A stretch of DNA of 64,000 nucleotides, from assembly GCF_014596745.1 (NCBI RefSeq), contig NZ_JABTCF010000001.1:248001-312000 (forward strand), in the 5' to 3' direction. This DNA comes from Maribacter aquimaris. Its GTDB lineage: Bacteria; Bacteroidota; Bacteroidia; Flavobacteriales; Flavobacteriaceae. A program made the translations under genes and the position numbers. Shown here one piece after another: positions 50,156-59,277 of this stretch (position 1 is its first letter; each line of letters starts with the position of its first letter). The notes under the pieces are model-generated. The model was given only the letters and a program-made list of their open reading frames with translations, did no database searches and had not been told where the DNA came from.

Positions 50156-52726
50156 ATGAAGAAAAAAAGGCAATATTCTATCTTAAAAAGTATATATTTA
50201 ATACTATTCGTGAGTTCTTTGATACAATGTTCACCAAAAGTAGCATCCTCGATTTCAGAAGAAGCATGGGATGCGCTACCCGCAGATGGTCCAAATATCT
50301 CATCGTTTGACGGTATCTATTACATTTCTGATACCGCATCTGGAATGTATGCAGCAACTGAATTTCAACGACTTTTTAAAGCATTTACAGGTAAAGAGTT
50401 GCCTATTGACAGTTCCGGATCAACGATTGGAAAAACCATTGTAATAGGTCCTAATGCAGCTACTAACGTTGGTTTAGAAATAAACACAAAAAATCTAGGT
50501 AAAGAAGGGTTTACTATCGAGATCTCTAAGGATCAAATAGCTATTTTCGGGGATCAACCTCGTGGAACGCTCTATGGTGTCTATGAGTTTTTTGAAAAAT
50601 ATTGTGGTGTTCGATTCTTGACTCATGATCATACTTTTTATCCAAAAGAAGGGAGAAATGATGATTTTAGAATCAAAGGAAAAAATTATAGTTACGTACC
50701 TCCTTTTGCTTTCCGTTCTTCGTATTATGGTGAAACACTCAAAAACCCTTCGTTTGCTGCCAAACTGCGGACCAATACGGTTAAAGGTGAAGATCAATTT
50801 GGCGGTATATCCGAGTATATACGTGTAAGTCATAATGTTTCTTCTCTTCTTCCCCCTTCCATTTATGGCAAGGAACATCCAGAATACTATGCATTGGTCA
50901 ACGGAAGGCGTGAAGTAAGCATGCATGGCGGTGGGCCACAATTATGTTTAACGAACAAAGACGTTCTAGACCTTGTAACAGAGGCCACTTTGGAGGCCAT
51001 TGAGAAAAATCCAACCCGTAAGAATTTCAACGTTGCTCAAATGGATAATGGTAGTTACTGTACCTGCGAATCTTGTGCGGCTCTCGATGCGCAAGAGGAA
51101 TCCCATGCGGGTACCATGATTTCTTTTGTCAATGCCGTTGCAGAGCGTGTTGAAAAAACGCATCCAGAGGTTTTAATTGGCACCTATGCCTACGAATACA
51201 CGCGTAAGCCACCGAAAACAATAAAGCCAAGGGACAATGTCATGCTTATGCTATGCAGTATTGAATGTTGTAATTATCATGCGATTGACGATCCTACTTG
51301 TATGCTGAACGAAGAGTTTAGCAAGGATATGGATGATTGGAATAAAATAGCCAAAAACATCTTTATCTGGAATTATAACACCAATTTCAGGGGGTATCTC
51401 CTCCCTTTCCCGAATCTACAAAGCATCGGAAAGAATGTTGACTATTTTGCGAACCATAGTGGTCGTGGCGTATTTATGCAGGCAGCCGGAAATGGTTTTT
51501 CCACGGAGTTAAGTGACTTACGAAATTATGTGATATCACGCTGTCTATGGAAACCGGGTCGCGATAGTTGGCAAGAAACCATTGACTTTTGTCGCATGCA
51601 TTATAAGGAAGCCGCACAACCTATTATTGATTACTTAAGTTATTATCACGATTTGATTGAAAAAGAAAAGCGGCACCCCGGTCTTTATTCTACTGAAGCG
51701 ACTTTATGCTTAAATGCCGAAACCGTAAATCAAATGGATTCTTTTTTTAAGGAAGCACTTTCATTGGCAAAATCAGAAGAGGTGCGTACGCGGGTAGAAA
51801 AGGCTTCGCTATGTGTATATCGTGCAAAACTGAGTGTAGCGACTATGAATCTCACCTATGAAAATGGTTTATGCAAGCCTTCTTTAAATGATACTGATGC
51901 GTTTATACTGGATAAATACACTGATCTATGTGCAAAATACAATGTAATCAGGGACAATGAATATGTGAAAAATGAAACCTACCTAAAAAATATGCGTGCA
52001 ATTTTTTCAGGTATGAAAGCAGTTCAATTAGAAAATAAGTATTGGCGATTACTTGTATTACCTGAAAGTAATGCTAAGGTGGTTGGGATGACCTATAAGC
52101 CTACGGACCGAAACGTTGTTCAACCGACACGTGCCTTTGATCGTTTTCGTTTTGAAGAATGGGTTAGAGCCGGGGATGGCCCAAAAGCTGATGGAATTTT
52201 GGGGTATGAAATTGTTGCCCAAAGCCCTACGGAAGTTAATATTGCACTTACCACAAAAGATGGTGCCCGAATTGAACGTACCATCAGTCTCGAAGGAGAG
52301 GGCATCCACTTTGAAACAGCCTTAAAATCGAAGACAGACCGTTCCTTTAATTTCTTCGTACACCCCGAATACAATGCTGGGTCAGGCACTTTAGACCCTC
52401 AAGAAGTCGGTGTGTATGTGAAAGCTGACCATTGGTTGCAGGTGAACCAAGGTTGGGAAAATGCAAAACCAACAGAAAGGACAAATTCCATACTGAATAA
52501 AGGGCTTAAAGGAGGGTCCTTTGCCTATTTTAACCAAAAATCCGGATTTGGTGTTGAGCAACGTTTTAAACCGGGTACTTTTGAAAATTTAAATCTTTTC
52601 TGGAGTCCAGAGCGTGTACAGATCAATTTGGAAATGACCCCTAATGTCAAAGAATTGAAAGCCGGGCAAGAGGCAAGTTACGCCTATGAGATCCATTATT
52701 TGGATGAAGCACCAAGGAACAATTAA
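50156..52726 (+). CDS. DUF4838 (GH163-like) lipoprotein
   Basis: 856 residues from ATG 50156; lipobox Cys at 25. N-terminal domain typical of GH20/GH67/GH84-type glycosidases (GRTxYGVYEFFEKYCGVRF pattern, about 145-165), then a DUF4838 TIM-barrel region with NVAQMDNGSYCTCESC, CSIECCNYH and FIWNYNTNF. DUF4838 founded GH163, endo-beta-N-acetylglucosaminidases acting on complex N-glycans, but many members remain uncharacterised. The C-terminal about 200 residues are beta-sandwich-like. With GH92 at 15 kb it hints at host glycoprotein or N-glycan use; not in one operon. Confidence 0.82.
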   Translation: MKKKRQYSILKSIYLILFVSSLIQCSPKVASSISEEAWDALPADGPNISSFDGIYYISDTASGMYAATEFQRLFKAFTGKELPIDSSGSTIGKTIVIGPNAATNVGLEINTKNLGKEGFTIEISKDQIAIFGDQPRGTLYGVYEFFEKYCGVRFLTHDHTFYPKEGRNDDFRIKGKNYSYVPPFAFRSSYYGETLKNPSFAAKLRTNTVKGEDQFGGISEYIRVSHNVSSLLPPSIYGKEHPEYYALVNGRREVSMHGGGPQLCLTNKDVLDLVTEATLEAIEKNPTRKNFNVAQMDNGSYCTCESCAALDAQEESHAGTMISFVNAVAERVEKTHPEVLIGTYAYEYTRKPPKTIKPRDNVMLMLCSIECCNYHAIDDPTCMLNEEFSKDMDDWNKIAKNIFIWNYNTNFRGYLLPFPNLQSIGKNVDYFANHSGRGVFMQAAGNGFSTELSDLRNYVISRCLWKPGRDSWQETIDFCRMHYKEAAQPIIDYLSYYHDLIEKEKRHPGLYSTEATLCLNAETVNQMDSFFKEALSLAKSEEVRTRVEKASLCVYRAKLSVATMNLTYENGLCKPSLNDTDAFILDKYTDLCAKYNVIRDNEYVKNETYLKNMRAIFSGMKAVQLENKYWRLLVLPESNAKVVGMTYKPTDRNVVQPTRAFDRFRFEEWVRAGDGPKADGILGYEIVAQSPTEVNIALTTKDGARIERTISLEGEGIHFETALKSKTDRSFNFFVHPEYNAGSGTLDPQEVGVYVKADHWLQVNQGWENAKPTERTNSILNKGLKGGSFAYFNQKSGFGVEQRFKPGTFENLNLFWSPERVQINLEMTPNVKELKAGQEASYAYEIHYLDEAPRNN

Positions 52727-53147
52727 AACATCATTTTTCAAGGCTTCGGGAAGAGGTTTGTCGCAGGGGTTCTAAGAATTGGAAATTTTGTAGAAAGTCT
52801 TTCCTATGTATAAAATTTGAGGCTAGGTGAACCTATAAGGATTGCCAGCCGCGTTCACAAAATAGTGCTACAGTATCTTTAAAAAATTTATTCTAAAATA
52901 CCTCTTCTACAAGGGTAATGAAACCGGAGGTTAACGAGGACCTATTTATCAAAATAGAAATGACCCGAGTAAACACTTTTTATGCGACGACGTAGGAGGG
53001 AAGCGTAATGTGTGTGGAATGGCAATTATACTAAATCACTAATTTCTTTTTAAAATACTAATTATTGTTAAAATTAAAACAAGTTTCAGTATCTTATTAT
53101 AGTCTTTTATTATTATTCTCAAAAAATATTCTATTTATTTTTTTATT
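52727..53147. other. intergenic before the TetR operon
   Basis: About 420 bp. A G-rich repeat (GTAGGAGGGAAGCGTAATG, 52992-53010) continues with TGTGTGGAATGG, similar to copies near 42217 and 46942. Base composition becomes strongly AT-rich from about 53030, marking the left edge of the accessory operon. Confidence 0.5.
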
Positions 53148-53165
53148 ACTAATCAATTGATTAGT
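53148..53165. promoter_or_regulatory. TetR operator 1
   Basis: Perfect 18-bp palindrome ACTAATCAATTGATTAGT. It overlaps the -7 box TAGTTTTG (53162-53169) of tetR, so repressor binding would block RNA polymerase. The inner 16 bp recur exactly at 53769-53784. Confidence 0.85.
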
Positions 53166-53169
53166 TTTG
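53162..53169 (+). promoter_or_regulatory. -7 box of the tetR gene
   Basis: TAGTTTTG, exact TAnnTTTG, 16 bp before the tetR ATG and overlapping operator 1. Confidence 0.65.
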
Positions 53170-53185
53170 TGCAATAATTTAGTTT

Positions 53186-53749
53186 ATGCCTAGAGTAAAA
53201 CAATATAATGAAGCAGAAGTAATAGAAAGTGCTATGGGCGTATTCTGGCAGAATGGCTATAAAAGTACTTCTTTACGAATGTTATCCAAAGAAATGGGTA
53301 TCAATCAATTTTCTATAAATGCTAGTTTTGGTAATAAACAAAATCTGTTTTTAGAAAGTTTAAAATTGTACAGAACTAAGCTACAGCAATTATTAAAAAC
53401 CTTTGAAGAGAATTCTAATGGTATTGAGAGTATTAAGAACTTCTTTTATGCATTTGCAGAATTTTCAAACCAAAATGAGTACAAAAGAGGCTGTTTAATG
53501 ATCAATACAATGTCTGAATTTGGTCTTGAGGTAGATAAAGAAGTTGGTGCTCTTATTTCAAATTACGCAGAACAGTTAAAGGCTTTATTTAAGAAGAATC
53601 TTGAATTCAATACTACAAAAGATAACGACACTATAAAAAGACAAGTAAATTACCTTGATTTGGCTATTGGTGGTTTAGGCTTAGCAACAAAAGTAAAAGA
53701 CAATACAGCCATAGAAGATTATATAGAAATGACATTTAATAACTTATAA
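53186..53749 (+). CDS. TetR/AcrR-family repressor
   Basis: 187 residues. N-terminal HTH with VFWQNGYKSTSLRMLSKEMGINQFSINASFGNK pattern split over residues about 18-50, the conserved F-x-N-K-x-x-L-F recognition segment, and an all-helical ligand domain. Preceded and followed by identical palindromes, which indicates autoregulation and control of the downstream dehalogenase operon. The inducer is unknown; halogenated or reactive small molecules are a guess from the genes controlled. Confidence 0.92.
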   Translation: MPRVKQYNEAEVIESAMGVFWQNGYKSTSLRMLSKEMGINQFSINASFGNKQNLFLESLKLYRTKLQQLLKTFEENSNGIESIKNFFYAFAEFSNQNEYKRGCLMINTMSEFGLEVDKEVGALISNYAEQLKALFKKNLEFNTTKDNDTIKRQVNYLDLAIGGLGLATKVKDNTAIEDYIEMTFNNL

Positions 53750-53768
53750 CATTTTTTTTACCTTAAAA

Positions 53769-53784
53769 CTAATCAATTGATTAG
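53769..53784. promoter_or_regulatory. TetR operator 2
   Basis: CTAATCAATTGATTAG, identical to the core of operator 1, located 18 bp before the first structural gene. Confidence 0.85.
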
Positions 53785-53801
53785 AAATAAATATAGAACA
53801 C

Positions 53802-54794
53802 ATGAAAACAAAGAACAACTTAGGAAAAACAGTACTACTCACGTTAACAATTGTATTATTAATGGGAAACAATATGCAAGCACAAGAAAAGGAAGTATAT
53901 AATAAGGATATTACCAACAAGAAAGAAAGACCATTTATAGTGGATAAGGGCGAGTATCCTTTTAAAAGTAATTGGTTTGAAAAAGATGGCGTTTCTATGC
54001 ATTATATAGATGAAGGTGAAGGGATACCTATTGTATTAACTCACGGTAACCCAGATTGGTCTTTTTTAAATAGAAATATTATTAAAGGACTTTCAGGTGA
54101 AGCTAGAGTAATAGCTTATGATTTACCAGGATTTGGTTTTTCAGACACGCCAGAAAACTATGGTTTTACACCACAAGAGCATGTAGAATGGATTAGCGCA
54201 CTTCTTTTTGAGCATTTAAAGTTAGAGAAGTTTATTATTGTTGTTCAAGATTGGGGTGGACCTACAGGGCTATCCGTAGCTACAAGCAACCCAGATAAAG
54301 TTTTAGGAGTAGTTATCAGTAATACTTGGGCTTGGAAAGCAGAAGGAAAATTAGAAGGTTTCTCTATGTATATGAGAACACCAGAAATGGAAGCAAAGGT
54401 TATCGATAACAATTATTTTGCAACCACATTAATGCAAAGCTCTATTAATAAAAAATCGAGTAGTACTAAAGCAATTACAGATGCTTATGAAATGCCGTTC
54501 CCAACCAAAGAATCTAGAAAAGGAACAGCAATATTCCCGCAGCAAATTACATTAGCAGCAGATTGGTTAGTAGATTTAGAAGGCAAGCTGAATACGCTAC
54601 AAGATAAACCTGTTGAATTTATTTTTGGTTTAAAAGATGATACAGTTGCTTCACAAGACATTCAAGATAAATGGCGTTCTATTTTCCCTAAAGCACCAGT
54701 ACAATTGTTACCAGAAGCTGGTCACTTTACACAAGAAGACAGTCCTGAGAGTTTTGTGTTTTCATTGAGAAGAATTCTAAAAAATATAGAATAG
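53802..54794 (+). CDS. secreted haloalkane-dehalogenase-like alpha/beta hydrolase
   Basis: 330 residues with a Sec signal peptide (about 1-28, MQA-QE). Alpha/beta-hydrolase core: HGNPDW (Asn83, halide-stabilising position), nucleophile Asp150 in VVQDWGG, acid in GLKDDTV and His in EAGHFTQED. The acid lies after strand 7, as in the HLD-I/III subfamilies, unlike the second copy at 58370. A periplasmic dehalogenase-type enzyme would be unusual; fluoroacetate dehalogenase-like or epoxide-hydrolase-like activity cannot be excluded. First gene after operator 2. Confidence 0.83.
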   Translation: MKTKNNLGKTVLLTLTIVLLMGNNMQAQEKEVYNKDITNKKERPFIVDKGEYPFKSNWFEKDGVSMHYIDEGEGIPIVLTHGNPDWSFLNRNIIKGLSGEARVIAYDLPGFGFSDTPENYGFTPQEHVEWISALLFEHLKLEKFIIVVQDWGGPTGLSVATSNPDKVLGVVISNTWAWKAEGKLEGFSMYMRTPEMEAKVIDNNYFATTLMQSSINKKSSSTKAITDAYEMPFPTKESRKGTAIFPQQITLAADWLVDLEGKLNTLQDKPVEFIFGLKDDTVASQDIQDKWRSIFPKAPVQLLPEAGHFTQEDSPESFVFSLRRILKNIE

Positions 54795-54799
54795 ATTAA

Positions 54800-55132
54800 A
54801 TGGCTGATTCAACCGATTATGTAGACTTTATTTTGGACCAATTATCAAATTGGAAAACGATCATCACAAAAAGAATGTTCGGTTGTGTCGGTCTTTATGC
54901 AGATGGTTTAATGTTTGGTATAATCGCCAAAGAAACTATTTATTTTAAAGTAGACGACTCCAATAAAAACAAGTATTTAGAAGCTGGTTCAGAGACTTTA
55001 AAACTTTTTAAAAGTAACAGTGTGGTCGCTTCTTTTTATGAGGTTCCTGTTGAAATTATTGAAGACGCAAATCAATTTGTGGTTTGGGCTGAAGCCTCTT
55101 TAGAGATTCAAAAAAGAAAAAACGAAGTATGA
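54800..55132 (+). CDS. TfoX N-terminal domain protein
   Basis: 110 residues, only the TfoX/Sxy N-terminal domain (DFILDQLSNWKTIITKRMFGCVGLYADGLMFG). Full TfoX has a second C-terminal domain and controls competence in gammaproteobacteria; single-domain forms are of unknown role. Five bp after the hydrolase gene and overlapping the next gene by 4 bp. A truncated paralog is present at 59718-59876. Confidence 0.85.
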   Translation: MADSTDYVDFILDQLSNWKTIITKRMFGCVGLYADGLMFGIIAKETIYFKVDDSNKNKYLEAGSETLKLFKSNSVVASFYEVPVEIIEDANQFVVWAEASLEIQKRKNEV

Positions 55133-55791
55133 AAGTAATTATAACAGGAACCACGGGTATGGTAGGACGAGGCGTTTTAATAGAATGTTTAGAATCTCCA
55201 AATGTTGAAGAAGTATTGGTCATAAACCGAAGCTCTTTGCAAATGCAGCATCCAAAATTAAAAGAAGTAATTCATAAAGATTTTTTCAATTTTAGTTCCA
55301 TTAAGGAAGAATTAAAAGGGTATGATGCTTGTTTTCATTGCATGGGAGTTTCTTCTATTGGAAAGAAAGAGGAAGAATATCATCGTTTTACCTACGGAAT
55401 AACGGAAGAATTAGCTAAAACGCTTTATACTATAAATCCAGAAATGGTATTCAATTATGTTTCTGGAGAAGGCACAGACAGTACCGAAAAAGGAAAATTG
55501 ATGTGGGCTCGTGTAAAAGGAAAAACCGAGAATATGATTTTGAATATGGGCTTTAAAGATGCTTATATGTTTCGACTTCAAGTAATTCTTCCTTTGAAAG
55601 GGGTGAAATCCAAGACCGCATGGGTAAATGCATTCTATTTTATCGCTCGTCCGTTTTTTGGACTTTTAGAAAAAAAGAAAAATAACACCACAAGTGTCAA
55701 CGTTGGTCTCGCTATGATTAATAGTGTTCTTTTTGGAACCGACAACAAACTTTTAGAAAATGAACAGGTAAATAAACTAGCAAAAAATTAA
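55129..55791 (+). CDS. NAD(P)-binding epimerase-like (atypical SDR)
   Basis: 220 residues; Rossmann start IITGTTGMVGRGVLIECLE (GxxGxxG), then CFHCMGVSS at the strand-4 position and a W-x-x-K segment (LMWARVKGKTENM) in place of the usual YxxxK. This variation is typical of atypical SDRs that act as NAD(P)H-binding or redox sensor proteins. Translation-coupled to the TfoX gene (ATGA). Confidence 0.85.
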   Translation: MKVIITGTTGMVGRGVLIECLESPNVEEVLVINRSSLQMQHPKLKEVIHKDFFNFSSIKEELKGYDACFHCMGVSSIGKKEEEYHRFTYGITEELAKTLYTINPEMVFNYVSGEGTDSTEKGKLMWARVKGKTENMILNMGFKDAYMFRLQVILPLKGVKSKTAWVNAFYFIARPFFGLLEKKKNNTTSVNVGLAMINSVLFGTDNKLLENEQVNKLAKN

Positions 55792-55801
55792 ACCAATCAA
55801 A

Positions 55802-56191
55802 ATGAATAAAATATTTAAAACAATAGTTCTAATAGCAGGTGTCTTAAACTTCCCAATAGGTATTATGATGATTGTACAAGCAATCTCTAGTAAAACGGGC
55901 GAAGCCTTAATAACCAATTCGGTAGCAGGTGCTTTTATAATCTTCGCGGGAGCATCACTAATTTGGGCGATACAAGAAGTAAACACCAGAGCACCCATAA
56001 TCCTTTGGAATGGTTTTGTGCGCTTATTTAACGTATTTCTAGTATCCTATGCCACAACGGTTGGGGATGTGCCACAAGAAATGATATACACTACGGGAAT
56101 GGATTTAGTATTAGCAATTGTCTTCATAATTGGAAGTGTAAAAGTTACGGGAATACCATTTTCAAAATTAGTAATAGGAAAAACAAATTAA
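55802..56191 (+). CDS. small four-helix membrane protein
   Basis: 129 residues with four predicted membrane helices (about 6-28, 38-58, 68-88, 95-115) and short polar loops. No family recognised with confidence; resembles small DUF-type inner-membrane proteins that often accompany SDR genes in flavobacterial clusters. 10 bp after the preceding gene. Confidence 0.7.
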   Translation: MNKIFKTIVLIAGVLNFPIGIMMIVQAISSKTGEALITNSVAGAFIIFAGASLIWAIQEVNTRAPIILWNGFVRLFNVFLVSYATTVGDVPQEMIYTTGMDLVLAIVFIIGSVKVTGIPFSKLVIGKTN

Positions 56192-56213
56192 TAAAAACTT
56201 AAAATCAAATACA

Positions 56214-56954
56214 ATGAAAAATAATATAGAAGGTAAAGTAGTAGTAATTACAGGAGGAAGTAGTGGATTAGGAGAAGCTACAGCACGTTTTTTAGCAGAA
56301 AAAGGAGCAAAAATAGTTTTAGGTGCTCGTAGACTAAATAAATTAGAAGTAATTGCTGATGAAATAAGAAAAAGCGGAGGAGCAATTGAAGTTTTAAAAA
56401 CAGACGTTACCAAAGCTAATGATGTAAAAGCATTAGTAAAAAAGGCAATTGACAGTTTTGGTAAAATAGATGTAATGATAAATAATGCAGGCATTATGCC
56501 ATTAGCACCATTAGCTGCACTTAAAGTAGACGAATGGGACAGCATGATTGACGTAAATATCAAAGGAGTATTATACGGAATTGCAGCTGCATTACCAGAA
56601 TTTCAGAAACAAAAATCAGGTCATTTTATAAATCTTGCTTCCGTAGCCGGATTAAATGTGAGCCCAGGTGGAGCCGTATATAGTGGGACTAAATTTGCCG
56701 TAAGAGCTATTAGTGAAGGCTTACGAAAAGAAGTAGGTAAGGACATTAGAACCACCATACTTACACCAGGTCTTATAGATTCTGAATTACAACTAGGAAG
56801 CTCAGACGAGGCTACTTCTCAGTTTGTACAACAAGTATATAAAGATGCTATTCCTGCTATTTCTATTGCTAAAGCAGTGGCTTATGCTATTGAGCAACCT
56901 GATGATGTAGATATTAATGAATTAGTAATTCGTCCTACGGTACAGGAATTTTAA
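56214..56954 (+). CDS. SDR-family oxidoreductase
   Basis: 246 residues, classical short-chain dehydrogenase: cofactor loop GGSSGLGEA (about 14-22), NNAG, catalytic Ser in NLASVAG and YSGTK (Tyr/Lys). Substrate unknown; the C-terminal segment (IRPTVQEF) matches NADP-preferring oxidoreductases of the YdfG-like group. The same C-terminal segment is found again as a relic at 57602. Confidence 0.92.
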   Translation: MKNNIEGKVVVITGGSSGLGEATARFLAEKGAKIVLGARRLNKLEVIADEIRKSGGAIEVLKTDVTKANDVKALVKKAIDSFGKIDVMINNAGIMPLAPLAALKVDEWDSMIDVNIKGVLYGIAAALPEFQKQKSGHFINLASVAGLNVSPGGAVYSGTKFAVRAISEGLRKEVGKDIRTTILTPGLIDSELQLGSSDEATSQFVQQVYKDAIPAISIAKAVAYAIEQPDDVDINELVIRPTVQEF

Positions 56955-56970
56955 TAATATAAAATCTAGT

Positions 56971-57606
56971 ATGAAAAAAACCTTAGTTATAGGAGCAAGT
57001 GGGCAAATAGGCAAAATGCTTGTTGAAAAATTGCTCCAAGAAGAAAATTCTGTAGTTGCCTTGGTTCGTAATGAACAGAAGGGGCAAGAACTTGAAAAAC
57101 TAGGAGCAGAAATTGTAGTTGGAGACCTTGAAAATGATTTTGAACACGCTTTTAAAGATTGTGACAAAGTTGTATTTAGTGCAGGTTCTGGCGGTAATAC
57201 AGGTTACGATAAAACACTTTTAATAGATTTATGGGCAGCAAAAAAAGCTGTTGATTATTCTTTAAAAAATAATATACAGCATTTTATTATGGTAAGTGGT
57301 CTGGGTGCTGGTGATCCTAACGAGTTTGTATCTGACTTAAAACCATATTTAGTAGCGAAGTATTTTGCCGATTATTATTTATTAGAAAGTGGTTTAGCGT
57401 ATACGATTTTACGTCCTGGTAGTTTAATCAATGAAAAAGGAACGGGTTTAGTTAGAACTTCAAGATCTGAAATTTTTAAAGAGTTAGTCATTCCAAGAGA
57501 AGATGTAGCTCATGTAATTGCGTATTGTCTAGAAAATAACGACACAAAAGGCAAAACATATGAGCTATATAGCGGAAAAGAGTCTATTCGTGAATCTTTA
57601 AATTAA
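56971..57606 (+). CDS. NAD(P)H-binding atypical SDR
   Basis: 211 residues; GASGQIGKMLVEKLL cofactor motif, SAGSGGNTGYDKT, then MVSGLGAGDP and LRPGSL. Matches NmrA-like/SDR_a5 NAD(P)H-binding proteins, including biliverdin-reductase-like folds. Directly downstream of the classical SDR and likely cotranscribed. Confidence 0.88.
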   Translation: MKKTLVIGASGQIGKMLVEKLLQEENSVVALVRNEQKGQELEKLGAEIVVGDLENDFEHAFKDCDKVVFSAGSGGNTGYDKTLLIDLWAAKKAVDYSLKNNIQHFIMVSGLGAGDPNEFVSDLKPYLVAKYFADYYLLESGLAYTILRPGSLINEKGTGLVRTSRSEIFKELVIPREDVAHVIAYCLENNDTKGKTYELYSGKESIRESLN

Positions 57607-57643
57607 TGAACCAATAATTCGTCCAACAGTACAAGATTTTTAG
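57602..57643 (+). pseudogene. relic of a second SDR C-terminus
   Basis: Reads INEPIIRPTVQDF and stop, against INELVIRPTVQEF and stop at the end of the SDR at 56214-56954. It begins within the stop region of the atypical SDR gene and has no start. The DNA differs from the intact copy, so it derives from a divergent paralog whose body was deleted. Confidence 0.75.
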
Positions 57644-57650
57644 AATAGAA

Positions 57651-58364
57651 ATGAAAAACTATCTTCAAGAAATAGAAATAATCACTTCTAAAGCAGGTGA
57701 TACAGTTCCTTTACAAAGGAAAGCTTTTAATGCGGGCTTTAGTTTTAGCCTTTTAACTTTTGGTGAACAACTAGAGATATGGGATTTTATCTGGAAAAAC
57801 ACTCAAGATTACAGAACAGAAATGTTTTGTTTGTATTTCTTGGAGGAGCATATTAAAAATAAAGAAGATATACTTACCTCTTGGTCAACGATTAAATTAT
57901 GGCAAGACAAAATTAATCGTTGGGAAACAAGTGATAGTATTTCAAAAATATACGCTCAATTGGTTGAATATGATGCAGAACTAATTATGCCAACGTATAA
58001 AAAATGGAATACATCTAAAAACCCATGGCATAGAAGACAAAGCATAGTAGGTTTACTTTATTATAGCGCACATAGAAAACACTATTTACCTTTTCAAGTA
58101 CTTATAGATTTGGTAGCACCTTTAATTTCTGACAAAGCTTATTATGTGGAGAAAGGAGTAGGTTGGACACTTAGAGAAATAGGAAATATTTACCCAAAAG
58201 AGCAGGAAGAATTTCTTTTTGAAAATGCTACTAAAATTTGCGCTTATGGATATAGTGCAGGTACGGAAAAATGGGATAAAACAAAACGAGAAAAACTGAA
58301 GGAAATTAGAAAAGTGGGAAGAGTTTTAAACCGCAAAAGTTCAATTTCAAAATTTAATAAATAA
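57651..58364 (+). CDS. AlkD-like DNA alkylation repair protein
   Basis: 237 residues, all-helical with HEAT-like repeats. Family signatures: KNPWHRRQSIVGLLYY and VEKGVGWTLREIGNIYP, the latter supplying the Trp and acidic residues that line the AlkD active groove. AlkD glycosylases remove alkylated bases without base flipping. Presence next to dehalogenases suggests a response to alkylating or halogenated compounds; inference from context. Confidence 0.85.
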   Translation: MKNYLQEIEIITSKAGDTVPLQRKAFNAGFSFSLLTFGEQLEIWDFIWKNTQDYRTEMFCLYFLEEHIKNKEDILTSWSTIKLWQDKINRWETSDSISKIYAQLVEYDAELIMPTYKKWNTSKNPWHRRQSIVGLLYYSAHRKHYLPFQVLIDLVAPLISDKAYYVEKGVGWTLREIGNIYPKEQEEFLFENATKICAYGYSAGTEKWDKTKREKLKEIRKVGRVLNRKSSISKFNK

Positions 58365-58369
58365 AAAAT

Positions 58370-59269
58370 ATGACCAACAAAAAACAAATATCAGCAGCGT
58401 TTCCTTTTGAATCTAAATTTCAAGAAGTATTAGATTCTAAAATGCATTATGTAGATGAAGGAGATAAAAATTCAAAAGATACTTTTGTACTGCTACACGG
58501 TAATCCTACATCTAGTTATTTATGGCGTAATATTATTCCGTATGTAAGTCCGTTAGGTCGTGTAGTAGTTCCAGATCTTATTGGAATGGGCAAATCTGAC
58601 AAACCAGATATAGACTATACATTAAAAGATCATATTGCTTATTTAGATGCTTTTATTGAAAAGTTAGAGCTAAAAAATATCATTCTAGTAATACAAGATT
58701 GGGGTTCTGGTTTAGGTTTCAATTATGCCAATCAGCATAGAGGAAATGTAAAAGGAATAGTGTTTTTTGAAGCTATGGTTCAAGTTTCTTATTGGAAAAA
58801 TACGACTAAAGAGACCGAAACACTATTCAAGAAATTTCGTGACCCTGTAGAAGGACATGAAATGATCGTTAAAAACAACTTCTTTATTGAAGCTATGCTA
58901 CCTATGATGGCAGGCAGAGAATTAACTAAAGAGGAAATGGACCATTACCGAGCTCCTTATTTGGAAGAAAAGAGTCGTAAACCACTGTTTATGTGGCCAG
59001 GTCAAATTTCGTTTGATGGTGTTCCAAAATTCACTACAGACATTGTTAATTCATATAATGAATACCACAAAAATTCAGACGTTCCTAAGTTGCTCTTTTT
59101 TGCAGAACCAGGACTCATAATTAATCGAAAATTAGGAGAACATATAGCTGAAACTTGGAAAAATGTTACTGCAGTAGATTTAGGTGAAGGAAAGCATTAT
59201 CTACAAGAATCACATCCACACGAAATTGGAGAAGGTATTGTAGATTGGTATAAAAAAAATATTAAATAA
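58370..59269 (+). CDS. dhaA: haloalkane dehalogenase (HLD-II type)
   Basis: 299 residues, no signal peptide. All catalytic and halide-binding positions of the DhaA/LinB subfamily are visible: Asn45 in HGNPTSS, nucleophile Asp110 and halide-binding Trp111 in VIQDWGSG, acid Glu134 in VFFEAM (after strand 6, diagnostic of HLD-II), and His276 in EGKHYLQE. The C-terminal FFAEPGLI resembles LinB closely. Such enzymes hydrolyse haloalkanes to alcohol and halide. Length is normal. Second dehalogenase-type gene of the operon. Confidence 0.92.
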   Translation: MTNKKQISAAFPFESKFQEVLDSKMHYVDEGDKNSKDTFVLLHGNPTSSYLWRNIIPYVSPLGRVVVPDLIGMGKSDKPDIDYTLKDHIAYLDAFIEKLELKNIILVIQDWGSGLGFNYANQHRGNVKGIVFFEAMVQVSYWKNTTKETETLFKKFRDPVEGHEMIVKNNFFIEAMLPMMAGRELTKEEMDHYRAPYLEEKSRKPLFMWPGQISFDGVPKFTTDIVNSYNEYHKNSDVPKLLFFAEPGLIINRKLGEHIAETWKNVTAVDLGEGKHYLQESHPHEIGEGIVDWYKKNIK

Positions 59270-59277
59270 ATAAAAAG

